From Triticum aestivum (taxonomy: Eukaryota; Streptophyta; Magnoliopsida; Poales; Poaceae), in NCBI RefSeq assembly GCF_018294505.1, contig NC_057811.1:407271652-407335651 (forward strand): a stretch of DNA of 64,000 nt. The letters are read 5' to 3'. Below the pieces are notes generated by a model. The model was not told the DNA's origin. It did no database searches and saw only the letters and a list, made by a program, of their open reading frames with translations. The first letter of the stretch is position 1. Every line of letters begins with the position of its first letter. Positions 47,267 through 57,651 of this stretch are shown one piece after another. A program made the position numbers and the translations under genes.

Positions 47267-47947
47267 ATGACGCCTGCCAAACGCCTCCTTTCCCATAGAT
47301 CCCCATCCCCATCCCCCACTCCAGAGCTTCGCAGCCTAAGCCCGGCTACGCTTCCCGTGGAGCTCGAGGAGTGACTAGCCCAAAGGAGGTGTATAGTGGT
47401 CTCTTCGCCCGACGTCGCCGAGGAAGCTGACGACCATTACTGGCGGCAGGCACTCAAGCAGCGGGCTAGAGTATGCGGGCATGTCTCGTCCGTCGGCTAC
47501 GACATTGAGGTCACCAACAGCGACGCCCTGAGGCGGGCTGTGTCACAGGTTAAGTGGCCCACCCCAACCCCTCGGGTTCAACCGCCGTCGATCTCATCCA
47601 TGGCCCCGCTGCTGATCTCCTCTGGCTCGCTGTCAACAATTTGCCATTCTACATTGCCATTGAGCCACTTTTGTCATTTCTGAAGGACACGTTCTGCAAT
47701 GCTGGCTTGGGATCCACAGCTTCCAAGTCAGACCTCATCGACGACGACCACGAGGAAGGCACCCTCTCCGGCTCTTCCAAGGGGAAAGATCCCATCTGCT
47801 CTTCCAAGGGGAAAGCGCCCGTCTGCGACATCAGGGAGGGCACCCTACAGCCGTGCTCTTCCAAGGGGAAGGAGCCCATCTGTCACAACATGGAGCGCAT
47901 CCAGGGTTCGTGCTCTTCCCACAGGAACGAGCCCATCCGTGACAAAT
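47267..47947 (+). pseudogene. 5' part of B3 locus C: short-repeat protein region
   Basis: From ATG 47267 an open frame encodes MTPAKRLLSHRSPSPSPTPE and stops at about 47371. A second frame (47396 on) includes DDHYWRQALKQRARVCGH. A third frame (47554-47949) continues with LLSFLKDTFCNAGL and then tandem motifs: SSKGKDPIC, SSKGKAPVC, SSKGKEPIC and SSHRNEPI. The frame changes mean that introns are unresolved or the gene is broken. No domain was recognised. It is placed with locus C because it lies upstream on the same strand inside the same putative CACTA region. That link is an inference. Confidence 0.4.
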
Positions 47948-49008
47948 GAGGAAACCCATGATTTGTTTTGCCATGCCTCTTCACAGGGGGAAACCCATGA
48001 TTTGTTTTGTCGAGTCCCTTTTGTAGTGTAGTGAGAATATGTCCAGTTTTAATTCCTATATCTGGTTGTTTGAAGTATGCCTTGTTTATTTCACTTGTTC
48101 ACAATGTGATGCTCTATATGTGCAATTATTTACTGTGCAGTACATTTCATCAATCCAGTTTTAAACATACCGATAGGAATGCATATATTTGCTTGTTGTT
48201 AAGCCTGTTATAGCTAGCATATGCCTCTTATATGTTCAGTTTCAAATGCTATCTTTGGTTGTTCGCAGTATGCCTTGTTTATTCCAGTTATTCACAATGT
48301 GATGTTCTATATGTGCAAGTATGAACTGTGCAGTTCAATTTCATCAGTACCAGTTTCAACAATACCACTATGAATGACTACATTTGGTTGCTGCATCTTG
48401 TAGTTAACACGCCTTTCCATTTTTATTTAACCATAACCAGTGTACTTAGACCGGCACAATACCAGCTTGAATGACCATGTTTGCATGTTGTTAAATGTTA
48501 GGCCTGTTCCAGTTAGCACACCTTTCCCCTTGTTTTGCTTTACTAGCGTGCTTGAACCTGCACACTAAAGCTATCTTTTGGAGATTATTTTGTCTGCCAT
48601 GTGTAATTTTGGTTGATGTTTAGCCTGTTGTGATTAACATGCTTCTTGATGTACCTACACAGGACAACTTTGGGAACGACTGTTGTTTTCCATCGAGGTT
48701 AGTTTCATCCCATGGCTTATATCTGCTCACTGTTCAGGATATCAGTAGCTGGTACCATATAGGCCAGCGGCTGATAAGGGACTAATTGGTGAATCGGATT
48801 GTTAACTGAATACATCTACAACCCATTTTTCCTTACGTTAACTAGGGCCATATGTAATATATCTAAGGCTACATAGCAACATGCACTATACTTAATGTCT
48901 AAATATGCAATCCTAGGCTACATAGCAACAAGGAAGAGTGTTACATTAATGTTCTAATGATGTCTAGATATACGTAGAAGAGCAGCAGCAGCAACAGGAA
49001 CAACACAA

Positions 49009-49290
49009 CCCTGTTTGGATACTCAACTTAGCTAGAGGTTAGAGTTAGTTTCTAGCTCATTACTAACCCTGAACTAACTCCATCCAAAGAGTTGTTTGGA
49101 TGGCAGGGTTAGATTGACAATAAATGCACTAGGAGAACTAGCTCCAATTAGCACCTCTTGGGTTGGATACTAGTTTTTTTGGGTGGGTTATAGATGCAAC
49201 TAGCTCAAACTAGTCCTCATGTTTAGATATACTTTAGGGCTATTTGAGCCCGAACTAGCTCAAACTAACTGTAACCCGTGGATACAGCAG
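49009..49290. mobile_element. Possible MITE with GTTTGGAT ends
   Basis: It starts CCCTGTTTGGATAC. An inner arm, GTTAGAGTTAGTTTCTAGCT, is answered by the complement of AGCTCAAACTAACTGTAAC at about 49258-49276. No target duplication was recognised, so the boundaries are approximate. Confidence 0.35.
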
Positions 49291-49384
49291 CAAATAATTT
49301 ATAAGAATGAACTAAACTCCTTCCGGCCCATAATATAAGATGTTAATTCATCTAATATGTGAGTATATTGGATGTTATAAGATA

Positions 49385-49470
49385 CTCCCTCCATTCCTAA
49401 ATATTTGTCTTTTTAGAGATTTCAAATGGACTACCACATACGGATGTATATAGACATATTATAAAAGAGT
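49385..49470. mobile_element. Truncated Stowaway MITE (Thalos-like)
   Basis: CTCCCTCCATTCCTAAATAT and the following AGAGATTTCAAATGGACTAC match the left arm of the Thalos type (compare the inverted arms at 807-962). The right terminus is missing and the sequence changes after about 49470. Confidence 0.7.
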
Positions 49471-49530
49471 GTTGTACTACATGATTGTGCAATTGTTGTT
49501 TAGCTTCTAATATTAACTTGGTGCTTTTAG

Positions 49531-50055
49531 GTACATATGTCATTGGTAAAGATATGCGTTTCGACCCTTTCTGCGTATGGGGCAATGAGATATCGATGAA
49601 CCAGCATCAAGTGAGGAAGCTGATAAAGATTGTTACTAAAATGGGGTCCAAAGATGGCAATTAAACTATTTGTTTACACTTTATCCAAGACAACAGCGAA
49701 CTGCAGGATGGTAAGTAAGAACTCTGCAGCCTTCTTTTTACTTCCCATAATGAGTTGTGTTAGATGACAATGTCTAAATCTTTTTCCTTTGCAGTGGTTG
49801 CCAAAGCAGTTTACTCAAGATTACCTCTCAAACTACATGATTGGTGGGCATGCAAAGGTTAAAGTATTTCTACCAGAACACGATGATTATCTAGATGTTT
49901 TCATGAAGACCGTGAAGGATGGGCGGTCTGCCATCACAAGGGGTTGGACTAGAGTCGTGCGTTCCTTCTGCATGGAGGAGGGCACAATATGGGCATTCCG
50001 CTTCACCATGTTCAGCAACCAGAATATATTTCGCCTCTTTCTTTACCGTCTTTAA
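49531..50055 (+). pseudogene. B3-domain gene, locus C, 3' exons
   Basis: Exon 49531-49711 (AG before, GTAAGT after) encodes RFDPFCVWGNEISMNQHQVR in one frame, then needs a one-base shift near 49640 to read LFVYTLSKTTANCRM. The next exon, 49795-50055, joins in phase: WLPKQFTQDYLSNYM, VKVFLPEHDDYLDVFM, GRSAITRGWTRVV, GTIWAFRFTMF, ending RLFLYRL and TAA. This is a recognisable B3 DNA-binding fold (LPK, then GR...I..GW, then G...AF.F). The intron sits inside the domain at the same place as in loci A and B. B3 proteins act as nuclear transcription factors. The frame change makes this copy doubtful. Its surroundings carry CACTA-like motifs, so it may be a transposon-carried copy. Confidence 0.6.
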
Positions 50056-50239
50056 TAGTACAAGTATACAACTGTGGTTCATCATTCTTTATTTGGTTCT
50101 TATGTAATTCTTGAACATATGTACCTATGAATTGAATAATGCACTGGTTGTTTGAACCTGATGGATATGAATAAAGCTGTAGCATACATTCAAATTCAAA
50201 TCCAAATCTGGTACAATTTGGAAAAGCAGCAATTAAATT

Positions 50240-50885
50240 ACGGTTAAATTACGCTCTCCAGGTTGTTACGGCACACACGGTTGGTAAAACACAAACGTTT
50301 GCGATATGCACCATAATCGGAGACGGTTCACAGAGAGAAAACGTGTGCAAGCGTGCACACAGTTGCCGTTTGCAAAGCGTGTGCGATGTCAGACAATATC
50401 ACAAACGGTGCGGGCAAACTAAACGTTTGTGTTAGTTGCCTTATCGTACACGATTCGCAACCATGAACTGTTTCTGATGAAGTATGCATCATAAGCGTTG
50501 CACCACAGAATAGCATGTGCGATAGTTGTCGTGTACGACGATGTTACGATGGTTCGACGTTTCATAATCCTGTCTGACACTCGTACGACGATTAGCTAAT
50601 CTTCTTAACGGTGAACAGTTTGTGATAGGCCGCGCATCATACATGTTCTATAATAGTGAACCGTTTGTGATGGGCCGTGCATCATAAACGTAGCACCATA
50701 GAATACCGACTGCGATGGCAATGCAAGCAGAAACGAGTAGGAGTACTGTAGGGGCCCTATCCCCGACGGTTTCTGGGTCGTGTGGGAAGGACCCCCCTAT
50801 CGCCCACACTCACTTGGCGACGGTTCCAAATGCCATCGCAGAAAGGGGTTAAAAACCGTTTGTTTAGGACCGACGCGCACCAGTG
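50240..50885. mobile_element. CACTA-type terminal and subterminal region
   Basis: The region ends at GCGCACCAGTG (50885), whose complement starts CACTGGTGCGCGTC, a CACTA-like terminus. Inside are many short words in both orientations: CGGTTGGTAAAACACAAACG, AAGCGTGTGCGATG, GAACAGTTTGTGATAGGCCG, GAACCGTTTGTGATGGGCCG. Such dense repeats near an end are usual for CACTA elements. The LINE begins directly at 50886. The matching left end of this element was not identified. Confidence 0.6.
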
Positions 50886-51664
50886 TAGGGCAAAGTTGTT
50901 GAGGATCTCCTTGAGTGTAGCTGCAGCTTCAAGGGATGTGTGAGCTATGATTAGAGTATCATCAGCGTATTGAAGGACCGTAGGGGGGTGATCTGGAAAC
51001 ATTGGTTGTCATAGGTGATTTGGGGAGGAGGCGTGTAGGATTAAGCGTTTTAGCAGGTCAGCGATGATTATGAAGAGGTAGGGGGATATAGGGTCACCCT
51101 GTCGGAGGCCCTTCTTGAAGTTGATCCATGGGCCCGGCATCCCATTAAGGAGGACAACGGTCTTGCTAGAGGTAAGTAGAGTTTCGATCCATTTAATGGT
51201 GGTGGACAGGAAACCCCAAGTGTGAAGGATGAGAAGGAGCGAGTCCCAGCAGATGGAGTCAAAGGCTTTGCGAAAGTCAAGTTTGAGCACCATGGTTGGA
51301 GCTTTCTTGATGTGACAAGCACTGAGGAGGTCAGCAACATAGATGAAATTCTCGGCAATGCATCTCCCGGAAATGAAACATGTTTGGTCGCCATGAACTA
51401 GAAGGGGGACGAGAGTTTGATCCTATTAGTGATAACTTTGGCGAGCGCCTTGGGTGTGCAATTTTGAAGAGAGATTGGCCTAAAATCATCCGGGGTCCTA
51501 GCTGCTCCTTTTTGGGGAAGCAGGATCATGTGGACCCTGTTGAAGCGTTCCAGATCAACTTGGAGGTTGGCGAAGTCTTCAAAGAAGGGAGGATTGTGTG
51601 CTTGATGTTGTGCCAGAATTTTCGGAAGAAACCCGTCCCAGGCCATCAGGACCTGGACTGGCAT
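50886..51664 (-). pseudogene. LINE reverse transcriptase domain (broken)
   Basis: On the minus strand: an N-terminal palm segment with ARTPDDFRPISLQNC, then KLDFRKAFDSICW (motif A with the first catalytic Asp), GLRQGDPISPYLF (motif B), and LQYADDTLI (motif C with the Asp pair). The catalytic residues are present, but the pieces lie in different frames (51664-51398, 51293-51009, 51002-50886), so the protein is not produced as one chain. The thumb, the zinc-knuckle region and any RNase H are missing on this side, where the sequence runs into CACTA DNA. Confidence 0.85.
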
Positions 51665-51955
51665 TTACATTCATCTGAAACAAGGCATCTTGGATTTCCT
51701 GAGGGGAGAGAGGAGAGTCAAGGTGATGAAGCTGTGGGAGGGGTGCTGGATAAAGATCAGAGAGCGAGAAACGCCAGGATGTTTCAGTTCGAGAGCCTAG
51801 TAGATTCTGGAAGAAGTTGTGCAGGATGGCGGCTTTCTGCTCCTGGGAAGAACTCCGTCCCATTTTCTTTGAGGTTGGCAACGTTGTTTTTGCGGAACCT
51901 CTGGGAGGAAGAAACGTGGGAAAATTTGGAGTTTTCGTCACCATCGACTACGGCT

Positions 51956-53011
51956 TTAACTTTCCCTCGTTGCTTCGAGAAGAGAAGCTTTTGGCGGACA
52001 GCGCGTTGAAGAGAAGTTATAACGACAAGTCTGAGCGAGGCCTCGGGACGAGAGAGAGAGAGCGCTTTTCCTCCAAGCGATCGATCCTATCAATGACAAG
52101 TTTGCAGTCGATCTCGCGTTGGTGTATAGGTCTAAGACTTTTGGACCAAGCTTTGAGACCTGCTCTGGTCCGCCTAAGAGCAGAGGCCAGGGCAAGGTCC
52201 GATGGGATAGACGGTAGGGTAGTAGGCCAAGCGCGGCGAATGATGTGGTTGCGCGCCGGGTGAATAACCCAAAAGGATTCAAAACGATAGAGGCGGAAGC
52301 GAGGGATATGTGAAGAGACGTTGACGATAAGCGGAACGTGGTCGGAGGAGAATCTTGTTTGGGAGGATAGGGTTGAGTTAGGGAAGCTATTTTCCCAAGC
52401 CAGGTTAAAGAAGGCTCTGTCGATGCATTCCAGGGTTGGCTTTGAACGGTTGTTGGACCAGTTGAAATTTCTATCGAGGAGAGGGAGCTCTCTGAGTTGA
52501 AGGTCGGAAATAGCTGAGCTGAACATGTCAGCTTCCGCGGAGTGGAAATTGTTATTTTTTTCACAGGCAAACCGGATGAGGTTGAAATCGCCAATAATAA
52601 GCCAAGGAGTTGAGCTGCCAGGTGAGATATCTTTTAGCTCTTGAAGGAAAGAAGTTTTAAGGGAGCGTAAACATTGGATACTGTTAGGAGGGTGCAGGAT
52701 GTGGGACAAGAGAGATTTAGAGATGTAGTGAAGAGACCGTGCGAGTGGCTAAGGAGAGTTAGGGCGTGTGAGTTGAACGCGGACAGGATGCCTCCCGCGG
52801 ACCCGATGGCTGGGAGGGAGACGGTTTGGTCTAGGGATCGAGGCATGAACGAGTATAATTTGGTGACAGAAACGTTCTTGAGTTTGGATTCTTGAAGTAG
52901 AGCTACAGAGGGTTTGAGCGTGATTAGTTCAGAGAGAATATCTTTGCATTTATCAGCATCACCGAGACTGCGAAGGTTCCATGACAGGATACTGAAATTG
53001 GATTGATTCAT
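51956..53011 (-). pseudogene. LINE endonuclease domain (broken)
   Basis: ORF2 probably starts at ATG 53011 (MNQSNFSILSWNLRSLG). Exo/endo-phosphatase-type signatures follow: LLQESKL (metal-binding Glu region), SNVYAPL, then in a second frame WLIIGDFNLIR and FSSDHVPL near the end of the domain. This domain nicks target DNA to start reverse transcription. At least one frame change lies between about 52640 and 52700. Confidence 0.8.
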
Positions 53012-53937
53012 AAAGGAAAGTGGTACACCGCTGACAGGAGAATGAAGGCAGCAAGGAAATACATGGGGGAAGGAGCAGAGCATCGAAACACTATCCTATC
53101 GATGCTAACAGAGAGGCTAAACCTAAGGAGACTACAAAGAGAAATTAAGCTGGGCGCGGCTGCGGGCGTAATGGACCAAAAGCACCCTTCCCAAAGGTGC
53201 GCTCTCCAAGCGGTTGAAGTGGTGATGATCATGGAGACGGCAGAGCACCTGCGGCGCGTATGGCGTCCGCCTCATCAGCGTCAGCACCGCATATGAGAGC
53301 TATCTGCGCTAGCCTGTCTGGTGCTTCATCCATGTCTGAGTCCTGCTCGTCCGAGTCGCAGAGGGAGGAGCCATGGACAGCCGCAGCGAGATCGATGGAG
53401 GCCTTGGAGAGGTTGAACTTGGCGGCCTTGGCCCAAGACGCCTTGGTGGCCATCGGGACGTAGAAAGGCGCCTCGCATTCGGCGATGCATGCACTACGAC
53501 GCAGCGGACGACGCGTCGGGAGTGGACGCTGCGCTTGCAGATGGTGTTTACATGGATGGCGAGCTCCAAGATGGCGGTAGAGGATGAGGGTGTCGGCACG
53601 TGTGCGGCCACTAAGGTGGCTACCGCCATTTGCTCCAACGAAGATGGGGGAGCGGGCGAAGCAGCGATGAAGGTTGCGGGTGCGGGTGCAGGCATGGGGG
53701 CGTGTTATCAACGGACACCGCCCCATCCGTGGGTGCGAGGAAGGCCGACGAAGAGTGCCTGGCCGCATCGGCCAAGGCGACCGACGGAGTGACCGAGAGA
53801 GCTTGAGGAGAAGGAACGAGCAGAGCCGGCAAAGCGTCACAAGGTTGCATGGCGATGAAGGTTGGCATGGAGGTGGCGCCATTGAAGGCAGCAGAGGCAC
53901 GGCGACGTCTCCACGGCGAGCAGCGAGGCGAGGGAGG
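53012..53937 (-). pseudogene. LINE ORF1, C-terminal part
   Basis: A Pro/Ala/Ser-rich stretch in shifting frames ends with SKASIDLAAAV and SDEQDSDMDEAPDRLAQIAL just upstream of ORF2. ORF1 proteins of plant LINEs bind RNA. The N-terminal part lies beyond Gypsy element 2 at 63104-63512. Any open frame that runs past 53937 into the LTR is an artefact of the insertion. Confidence 0.5.
53933..53937. repeat. Target site duplication GGAGG (left)
   Basis: GGAGG precedes the LTR terminus TGAGGGAG and recurs at 63104-63108. Confidence 0.9.
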
Positions 53938-54419
53938 TGAGGGAGTCCTCGACTAAGGGGTCCTCGGGCGTCCGTCCTGTTATCTATGGGCCGGACTGAT
54001 GGGCTGTGAAGACATGAAGGCCGAAGACTGTACCCGTGTCCGGATTGAACTCTACTTGGCGTGGAAGGCAAGCCTGGCGAGCGATTATGAAGATTCCTTC
54101 TTATGTAACCGACTCTATGTAAACCCTAGATCCCCTCGGTGTCTATATAAACCGGAGGGGATAGTCCGGAAAGGACAGATACACATTACCATAGTCATAT
54201 AGGCTAGGCTTCTAGGGTTTAGCCATTACAATCTCGTGGTAGATCAACTCTTGTAATACTCATATTCATCAAGATCAATCAAGCAGGAAGTAGGGTATTA
54301 CCTCTATAGAGAGGGCCCGAACCTAGGTAAACATCGTGTCCCCCGCGTCCTGTTACCATCGATCCTAGACGCATAGTTCGGGACCCCCTACCAGAGATCC
54401 GCCGGTTTTGACACCGACA
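53938..54419 (+). repeat. Left LTR of element 2
   Basis: From TGAGGGAGTCC to GACACCGACA. TATATAAA at 54144-54151 is a likely TATA box for the genomic transcript. The LTR is very similar to the right copy, with a few visible differences (for example GACTGATGGGCTG preceded by ATGGGCCG here and ATGCGCCG in the right LTR). Confidence 0.9.
54144..54151 (+). promoter_or_regulatory. TATA box in left LTR of element 2
   Basis: TATATAAA lies in the context CGGTGTCTATATAAACCGG. The same box is present in the LTRs of element 1 on the minus strand. Confidence 0.7.
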
Positions 54420-54466
54420 TTGGTGCTTTCATTGAGAGTTCCACTGTGTCGTCGACAAAAGGATCG

Positions 54467-56239
54467 ATGGCCCCTTCAATCATCGATAACGACGCTGTCC
54501 AAGGAGGAACCTTCCTCCCCGGACAGATTTTTGTGTTCGGAGGCTTCATACTGCGGGCCAACTCGCTTGGCCATCTGGAGCAGGTCGATAGCTACGCCCC
54601 TGGCCATCAGGTCAGATTTGGAAGCTTGAACTACGTCGCGGATACCCGTGGAGACTTGATCCTCATGGGATTCGAGCCCGCGGCGATCGCTCCCCCTCGC
54701 CCCGATGAACGTGACTTAAATCTGTCATCGAATAACACCCAGGAGATGGTTCCTGCTGCTGCAACGGCCTTAGAGCCAAAGAAAATCGTGCCATCCGAGG
54801 CCACAAAGTCCATAGCGTTGGAGCAGCACATGGACTCGACATCCCGCAATATTCGCGATAATGGAACTCCGGACTCGTCTCCGGCTATAAGTTCCGGACT
54901 AGGTACACCTGCGGACATCTTCCAGCATTCGCCTTTGGGTGACGTGTTAAACTCTTTAAAGAATTTGTCCTTGGAGAAGGACTCGCAGCCGAACTATGTC
55001 CGATTCGAGCTAGAGATGGATCACAAGGAATTTTGCTTCCCGCCCGCCACCCACTTCATAGCCACTGTCGATGACTTAACCGACGTGCTTGACTACGGCT
55101 CTGAAGACATTGACGGTATGGACGACGATGCCGACAAGGAGCAAGGCCAAGACCCGCCATTCACTGGACGTCGGATGGCCACCTCTTCGTACGACGTGTA
55201 CATGGCTGATACACCTAAAGGATCTGGCGACGACAAAGAAGAACCAGACACGAATAAACCCTCTAAGACGTTGTCCAAGCGTCGGCGCCCCAAACGCCGT
55301 TCTAAGCCTCGTCGCTCAAAAGATGGCAACACTGGCACCGGAGAAAATAGCACTCCGGGCGACGCCGAAAACAATGAAGACCCTGTCGGAGCTGCATCGG
55401 AACAGGAGGAACAAGGAAATAGGCAAGACAACCCTGAAGAACCGGCCATAGAAGATGACTCGGAGGAGGACAGTTACCGCCCACCCTCCGAGGAGGAAAC
55501 AAGCCTCGGCAACGAAGACTTCGTCGTTCCTGAGGATCCTCTAGAGCAGGAGCGCTTTAAGCTTCAGCTCATAGCCACTACAAGGAGCCTGAAAAAGAAA
55601 CAGCGGCAGCTTCAAGCCAAACAATATCTGCTCGTCGACAGATGGACTGATGTCCTGACAGCCGAGGAATACGGCCTCAAGCGCCCAGCCAAGAGCTACC
55701 CAAAACGCAGACTGCTACCTCAATTCGATGAGGAGGCATTAGAGCACATATCTCCCTCGTGTAATGCGGAACGACCACCACGTGGTCGAGACACGGCGGC
55801 CGACCGGCCACCCCGCGGTCGGGATAAAGCGGTGACTCAGGCCGAACAGCAGTCGGCCCCATCGCCCCGTAAAAATAGAGACGGAAGAGTTCGGGGTCAC
55901 ATGTACGACCTCCGGCAGACCCTGGACAGTAGAGCAGGACATACAAGATCGATCTACGGATCGCGAGGACGTGCCTCGAGGCACGACGATGGCTACCTAT
56001 TCGGACGTGACAAACCTAACTATGCCCAGGCCGAATGCGCAGACGGACTCCATCAGAGCTACGCCGCGATGTGGCCCGATACAGAGGTGCCGCACACCCT
56101 CTCTGCTTCACAGATGAAGTACTGGATCACGAATTCCCCGAGGGGTTCAAGCCCGTTAATATCGAATCATACGATGGCACAACCGATCCCGCAGTGTGGA
56201 TCAAAGATTTTATTCTCTACATCCATATGGCCCGAGTAG
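54467..56239 (+). CDS. Gag N-terminal region of element 2
   Basis: From ATG 54467 (MAPSIIDNDAVQGGTFLPGQ) an open frame of 590 codons. It has an N-terminal conserved patch (GHLEQVDSYAPGHQVRFG), then DIFQHSPLGDVLNSLKNLSL and a very acidic stretch (DYGSEDIDGMDDDADKEQ). A basic Lys/Arg stretch (KRRRPKRRSKPRRSKDG) and RPPRGRD repeats follow. This is the long N-terminal extension of this Gag type. The function of the acidic domain is unknown. Near 56065 the homologous frame changes: the gag core continues in the frame of 56035-57651. Comparison with element 1 suggests an indel here and not a separate gene. The C-terminal 50 or so codons of this frame are not homologous. Confidence 0.75.
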   Translation: MAPSIIDNDAVQGGTFLPGQIFVFGGFILRANSLGHLEQVDSYAPGHQVRFGSLNYVADTRGDLILMGFEPAAIAPPRPDERDLNLSSNNTQEMVPAAATALEPKKIVPSEATKSIALEQHMDSTSRNIRDNGTPDSSPAISSGLGTPADIFQHSPLGDVLNSLKNLSLEKDSQPNYVRFELEMDHKEFCFPPATHFIATVDDLTDVLDYGSEDIDGMDDDADKEQGQDPPFTGRRMATSSYDVYMADTPKGSGDDKEEPDTNKPSKTLSKRRRPKRRSKPRRSKDGNTGTGENSTPGDAENNEDPVGAASEQEEQGNRQDNPEEPAIEDDSEEDSYRPPSEEETSLGNEDFVVPEDPLEQERFKLQLIATTRSLKKKQRQLQAKQYLLVDRWTDVLTAEEYGLKRPAKSYPKRRLLPQFDEEALEHISPSCNAERPPRGRDTAADRPPRGRDKAVTQAEQQSAPSPRKNRDGRVRGHMYDLRQTLDSRAGHTRSIYGSRGRASRHDDGYLFGRDKPNYAQAECADGLHQSYAAMWPDTEVPHTLSASQMKYWITNSPRGSSPLISNHTMAQPIPQCGSKILFSTSIWPE

Positions 56240-57651
56240 ATGACCTCCACGCCATCAAATACCTCCCATTAAAGCTCAAAGGGCCAGCTCGACACTGGCT
56301 AAATAGTCTGCCTGAGAACTCCATCGGCAGCGGGGAGGACTTGGAAGAAGCCTTCCTCGACAACTTCCAAGGTACATATGTCCGGCCACCCGATGCCGAT
56401 GACTTAAGCCACGTAGTTCAACAATCTGGAGAATCAGCCAGAAAATTCTGGACTAGGTTCCTAACCAAAAAGAACCAGATCATTGACTGTCCGGATGCCA
56501 AAGCCCTAGCGGCCTTTAAACACAGCATCCGTGACGAATGGCTCGCCCACCACCTCGGCCAAGAAAAGCCGAAATCCATGGCAGCCCTCACAGCACTCAT
56601 GACCCGCCTTTGCACGGGTGAAGACAGCTGGCTGGCCCGAAGCAAAAACACAGCCAGCGAGGCAGGCCCCTCGAAGGCCAAGAACAGCACCGGCAAGCTC
56701 CGGCGCAATAGACAGAAACGCCGAAGCAATGGCGATAACACCGACGACACAACAGTAAACGCCGGATTCAGCGGCTCTAAGTCCGGCCAACGGAAGAAGC
56801 CCTACAAGAGGAACAATGAGGGACCTTCCAGCCTGGACCGCATAGTCGACCGTCCGTGCAAGATATATGGCACCCCAGACAAACAAGCCAATCACACCAA
56901 CAGAGATTGTTGGGTCTTCAAACAGGCTAGCAAGTTAAATGCCGAGAACAAAGAAAAGGGATCACAAAGCGAGGACGAGGACGAAGAGCCCCGGCAGCCG
57001 AACACCGGGGGGCAGAAGCCCCCCCCCCAAGTCAAAATGGTGAACATGATATACGCCACGCACATCCCCAGAAAGGAGCACAAACGGGCACTCAGGGACG
57101 TCTACGCGGTAGAGCCAGTCGCCCCAAATTTCAATCCGTGGTCGTCATTTCCGATCACCTTCGATCGTCGAGATCATCCGACTAGTATCCGCCATGGCGG
57201 TTCGGCCGCATTGGTCCTTGATCCAATCATCGATGGATTCCACCTAACACGAGTCCTGATGGATGGTGGAAGCAGCCTCAACCTGCTTTACCAGGACACA
57301 GTACGGAAGATGGGCATTAATCCCTCACGAATCAAACCCACAAAGACTACCTTTAAAGGAGTCATACCAGGCGTAGAGGCCCGCTGTAGGGGCTCAATCA
57401 CGCTGGAGGTGGTCTTCGGTTCTCCGGACAACTTCCGAAGCGAAGAGTTAATCTTCGATATCGTCCCCTTCCGCAGCGGCTACCACGCACTGCTCGGACG
57501 AACCGCGTTTGATAGATTCAATGCAGTGCCACACTATGCTTATCTCAAGCTCAAGATGCCCGGTCCACGCGGCGTCATAATAGTCAATGGCAATACGGAA
57601 TGCTCCCTCCGAATAGAGGAGCACACCGCCGCCCTAGCAGCAGAGGTATAG
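56035..57651 (+). CDS. Gag core and aspartic protease of element 2
   Basis: This frame is homologous from about 56083 (FTDEVLDHEFPEGFKP). It shows the retrotransposon gag core (LPLKLKGPARHWLNSL, FLTKKNQIIDCPDAKALAAF), and a Cys/His stretch (CKIYGTPDKQANHTNRDCWV) where a nucleic-acid knuckle is expected. The protease follows: PITFDRRDHPTSIRHGG, VLMDGGSSLNLLYQDT (catalytic Asp; DGG in place of DTG), and FRSGYHALLGRTAFDRF. It ends at TAG 57649-57651. There is no pol beyond it. The uninterrupted 538-codon frame indicates that this copy is younger than, or better preserved than, element 1. Whether the join to the upstream frame is by mutation or programmed shifting cannot be told from one copy. 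Confidence 0.8.
   Translation: MRRRTPSELRRDVARYRGAAHPLCFTDEVLDHEFPEGFKPVNIESYDGTTDPAVWIKDFILYIHMARVDDLHAIKYLPLKLKGPARHWLNSLPENSIGSGEDLEEAFLDNFQGTYVRPPDADDLSHVVQQSGESARKFWTRFLTKKNQIIDCPDAKALAAFKHSIRDEWLAHHLGQEKPKSMAALTALMTRLCTGEDSWLARSKNTASEAGPSKAKNSTGKLRRNRQKRRSNGDNTDDTTVNAGFSGSKSGQRKKPYKRNNEGPSSLDRIVDRPCKIYGTPDKQANHTNRDCWVFKQASKLNAENKEKGSQSEDEDEEPRQPNTGGQKPPPQVKMVNMIYATHIPRKEHKRALRDVYAVEPVAPNFNPWSSFPITFDRRDHPTSIRHGGSAALVLDPIIDGFHLTRVLMDGGSSLNLLYQDTVRKMGINPSRIKPTKTTFKGVIPGVEARCRGSITLEVVFGSPDNFRSEELIFDIVPFRSGYHALLGRTAFDRFNAVPHYAYLKLKMPGPRGVIIVNGNTECSLRIEEHTAALAAEV

Larger units (their letters stand above)
47950..49530. other. Intron-like region between parts of locus C
   Basis: A/T-rich sequence with repeated phrases (GTATGCCTTGTTTATT at 48077 and 48269; CACAATGTGATG at 48101 and 48293), which indicates a local duplication of about 192 bp. 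A small possible exon (48663-48697, AG/GT borders) was seen. A probable MITE (about 49009-49290) and a truncated Stowaway element (49385-49470) lie in the second half. Confidence 0.45.
50886..53937 (-). mobile_element. L1-type LINE, main part (Karin-like)
   Basis: The minus strand contains, in order, the end of a Pro/Ala-rich ORF1, an apurinic-type endonuclease and a reverse transcriptase. The frames are broken by several shifts and stops. The left end at 50886 lies shortly after the YADD motif and abuts a CACTA terminus. The right end at 53937 is the insertion point of Gypsy element 2, and the LINE resumes at 63104. Non-LTR elements of this kind copy themselves by target-primed reverse transcription. 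The family name is uncertain. Confidence 0.8.

Noticed and set aside
53229..54071. 280-codon minus frame
   Set aside because: It runs across the junction at 53937 between the LTR of element 2 and the LINE, so the N-terminal part is LTR sequence and not a protein.
57240..57320. A cellular aspartic protease gene
   Set aside because: The MDGGSSLN motif lies in frame after a retrotransposon gag core inside an LTR-bounded element.
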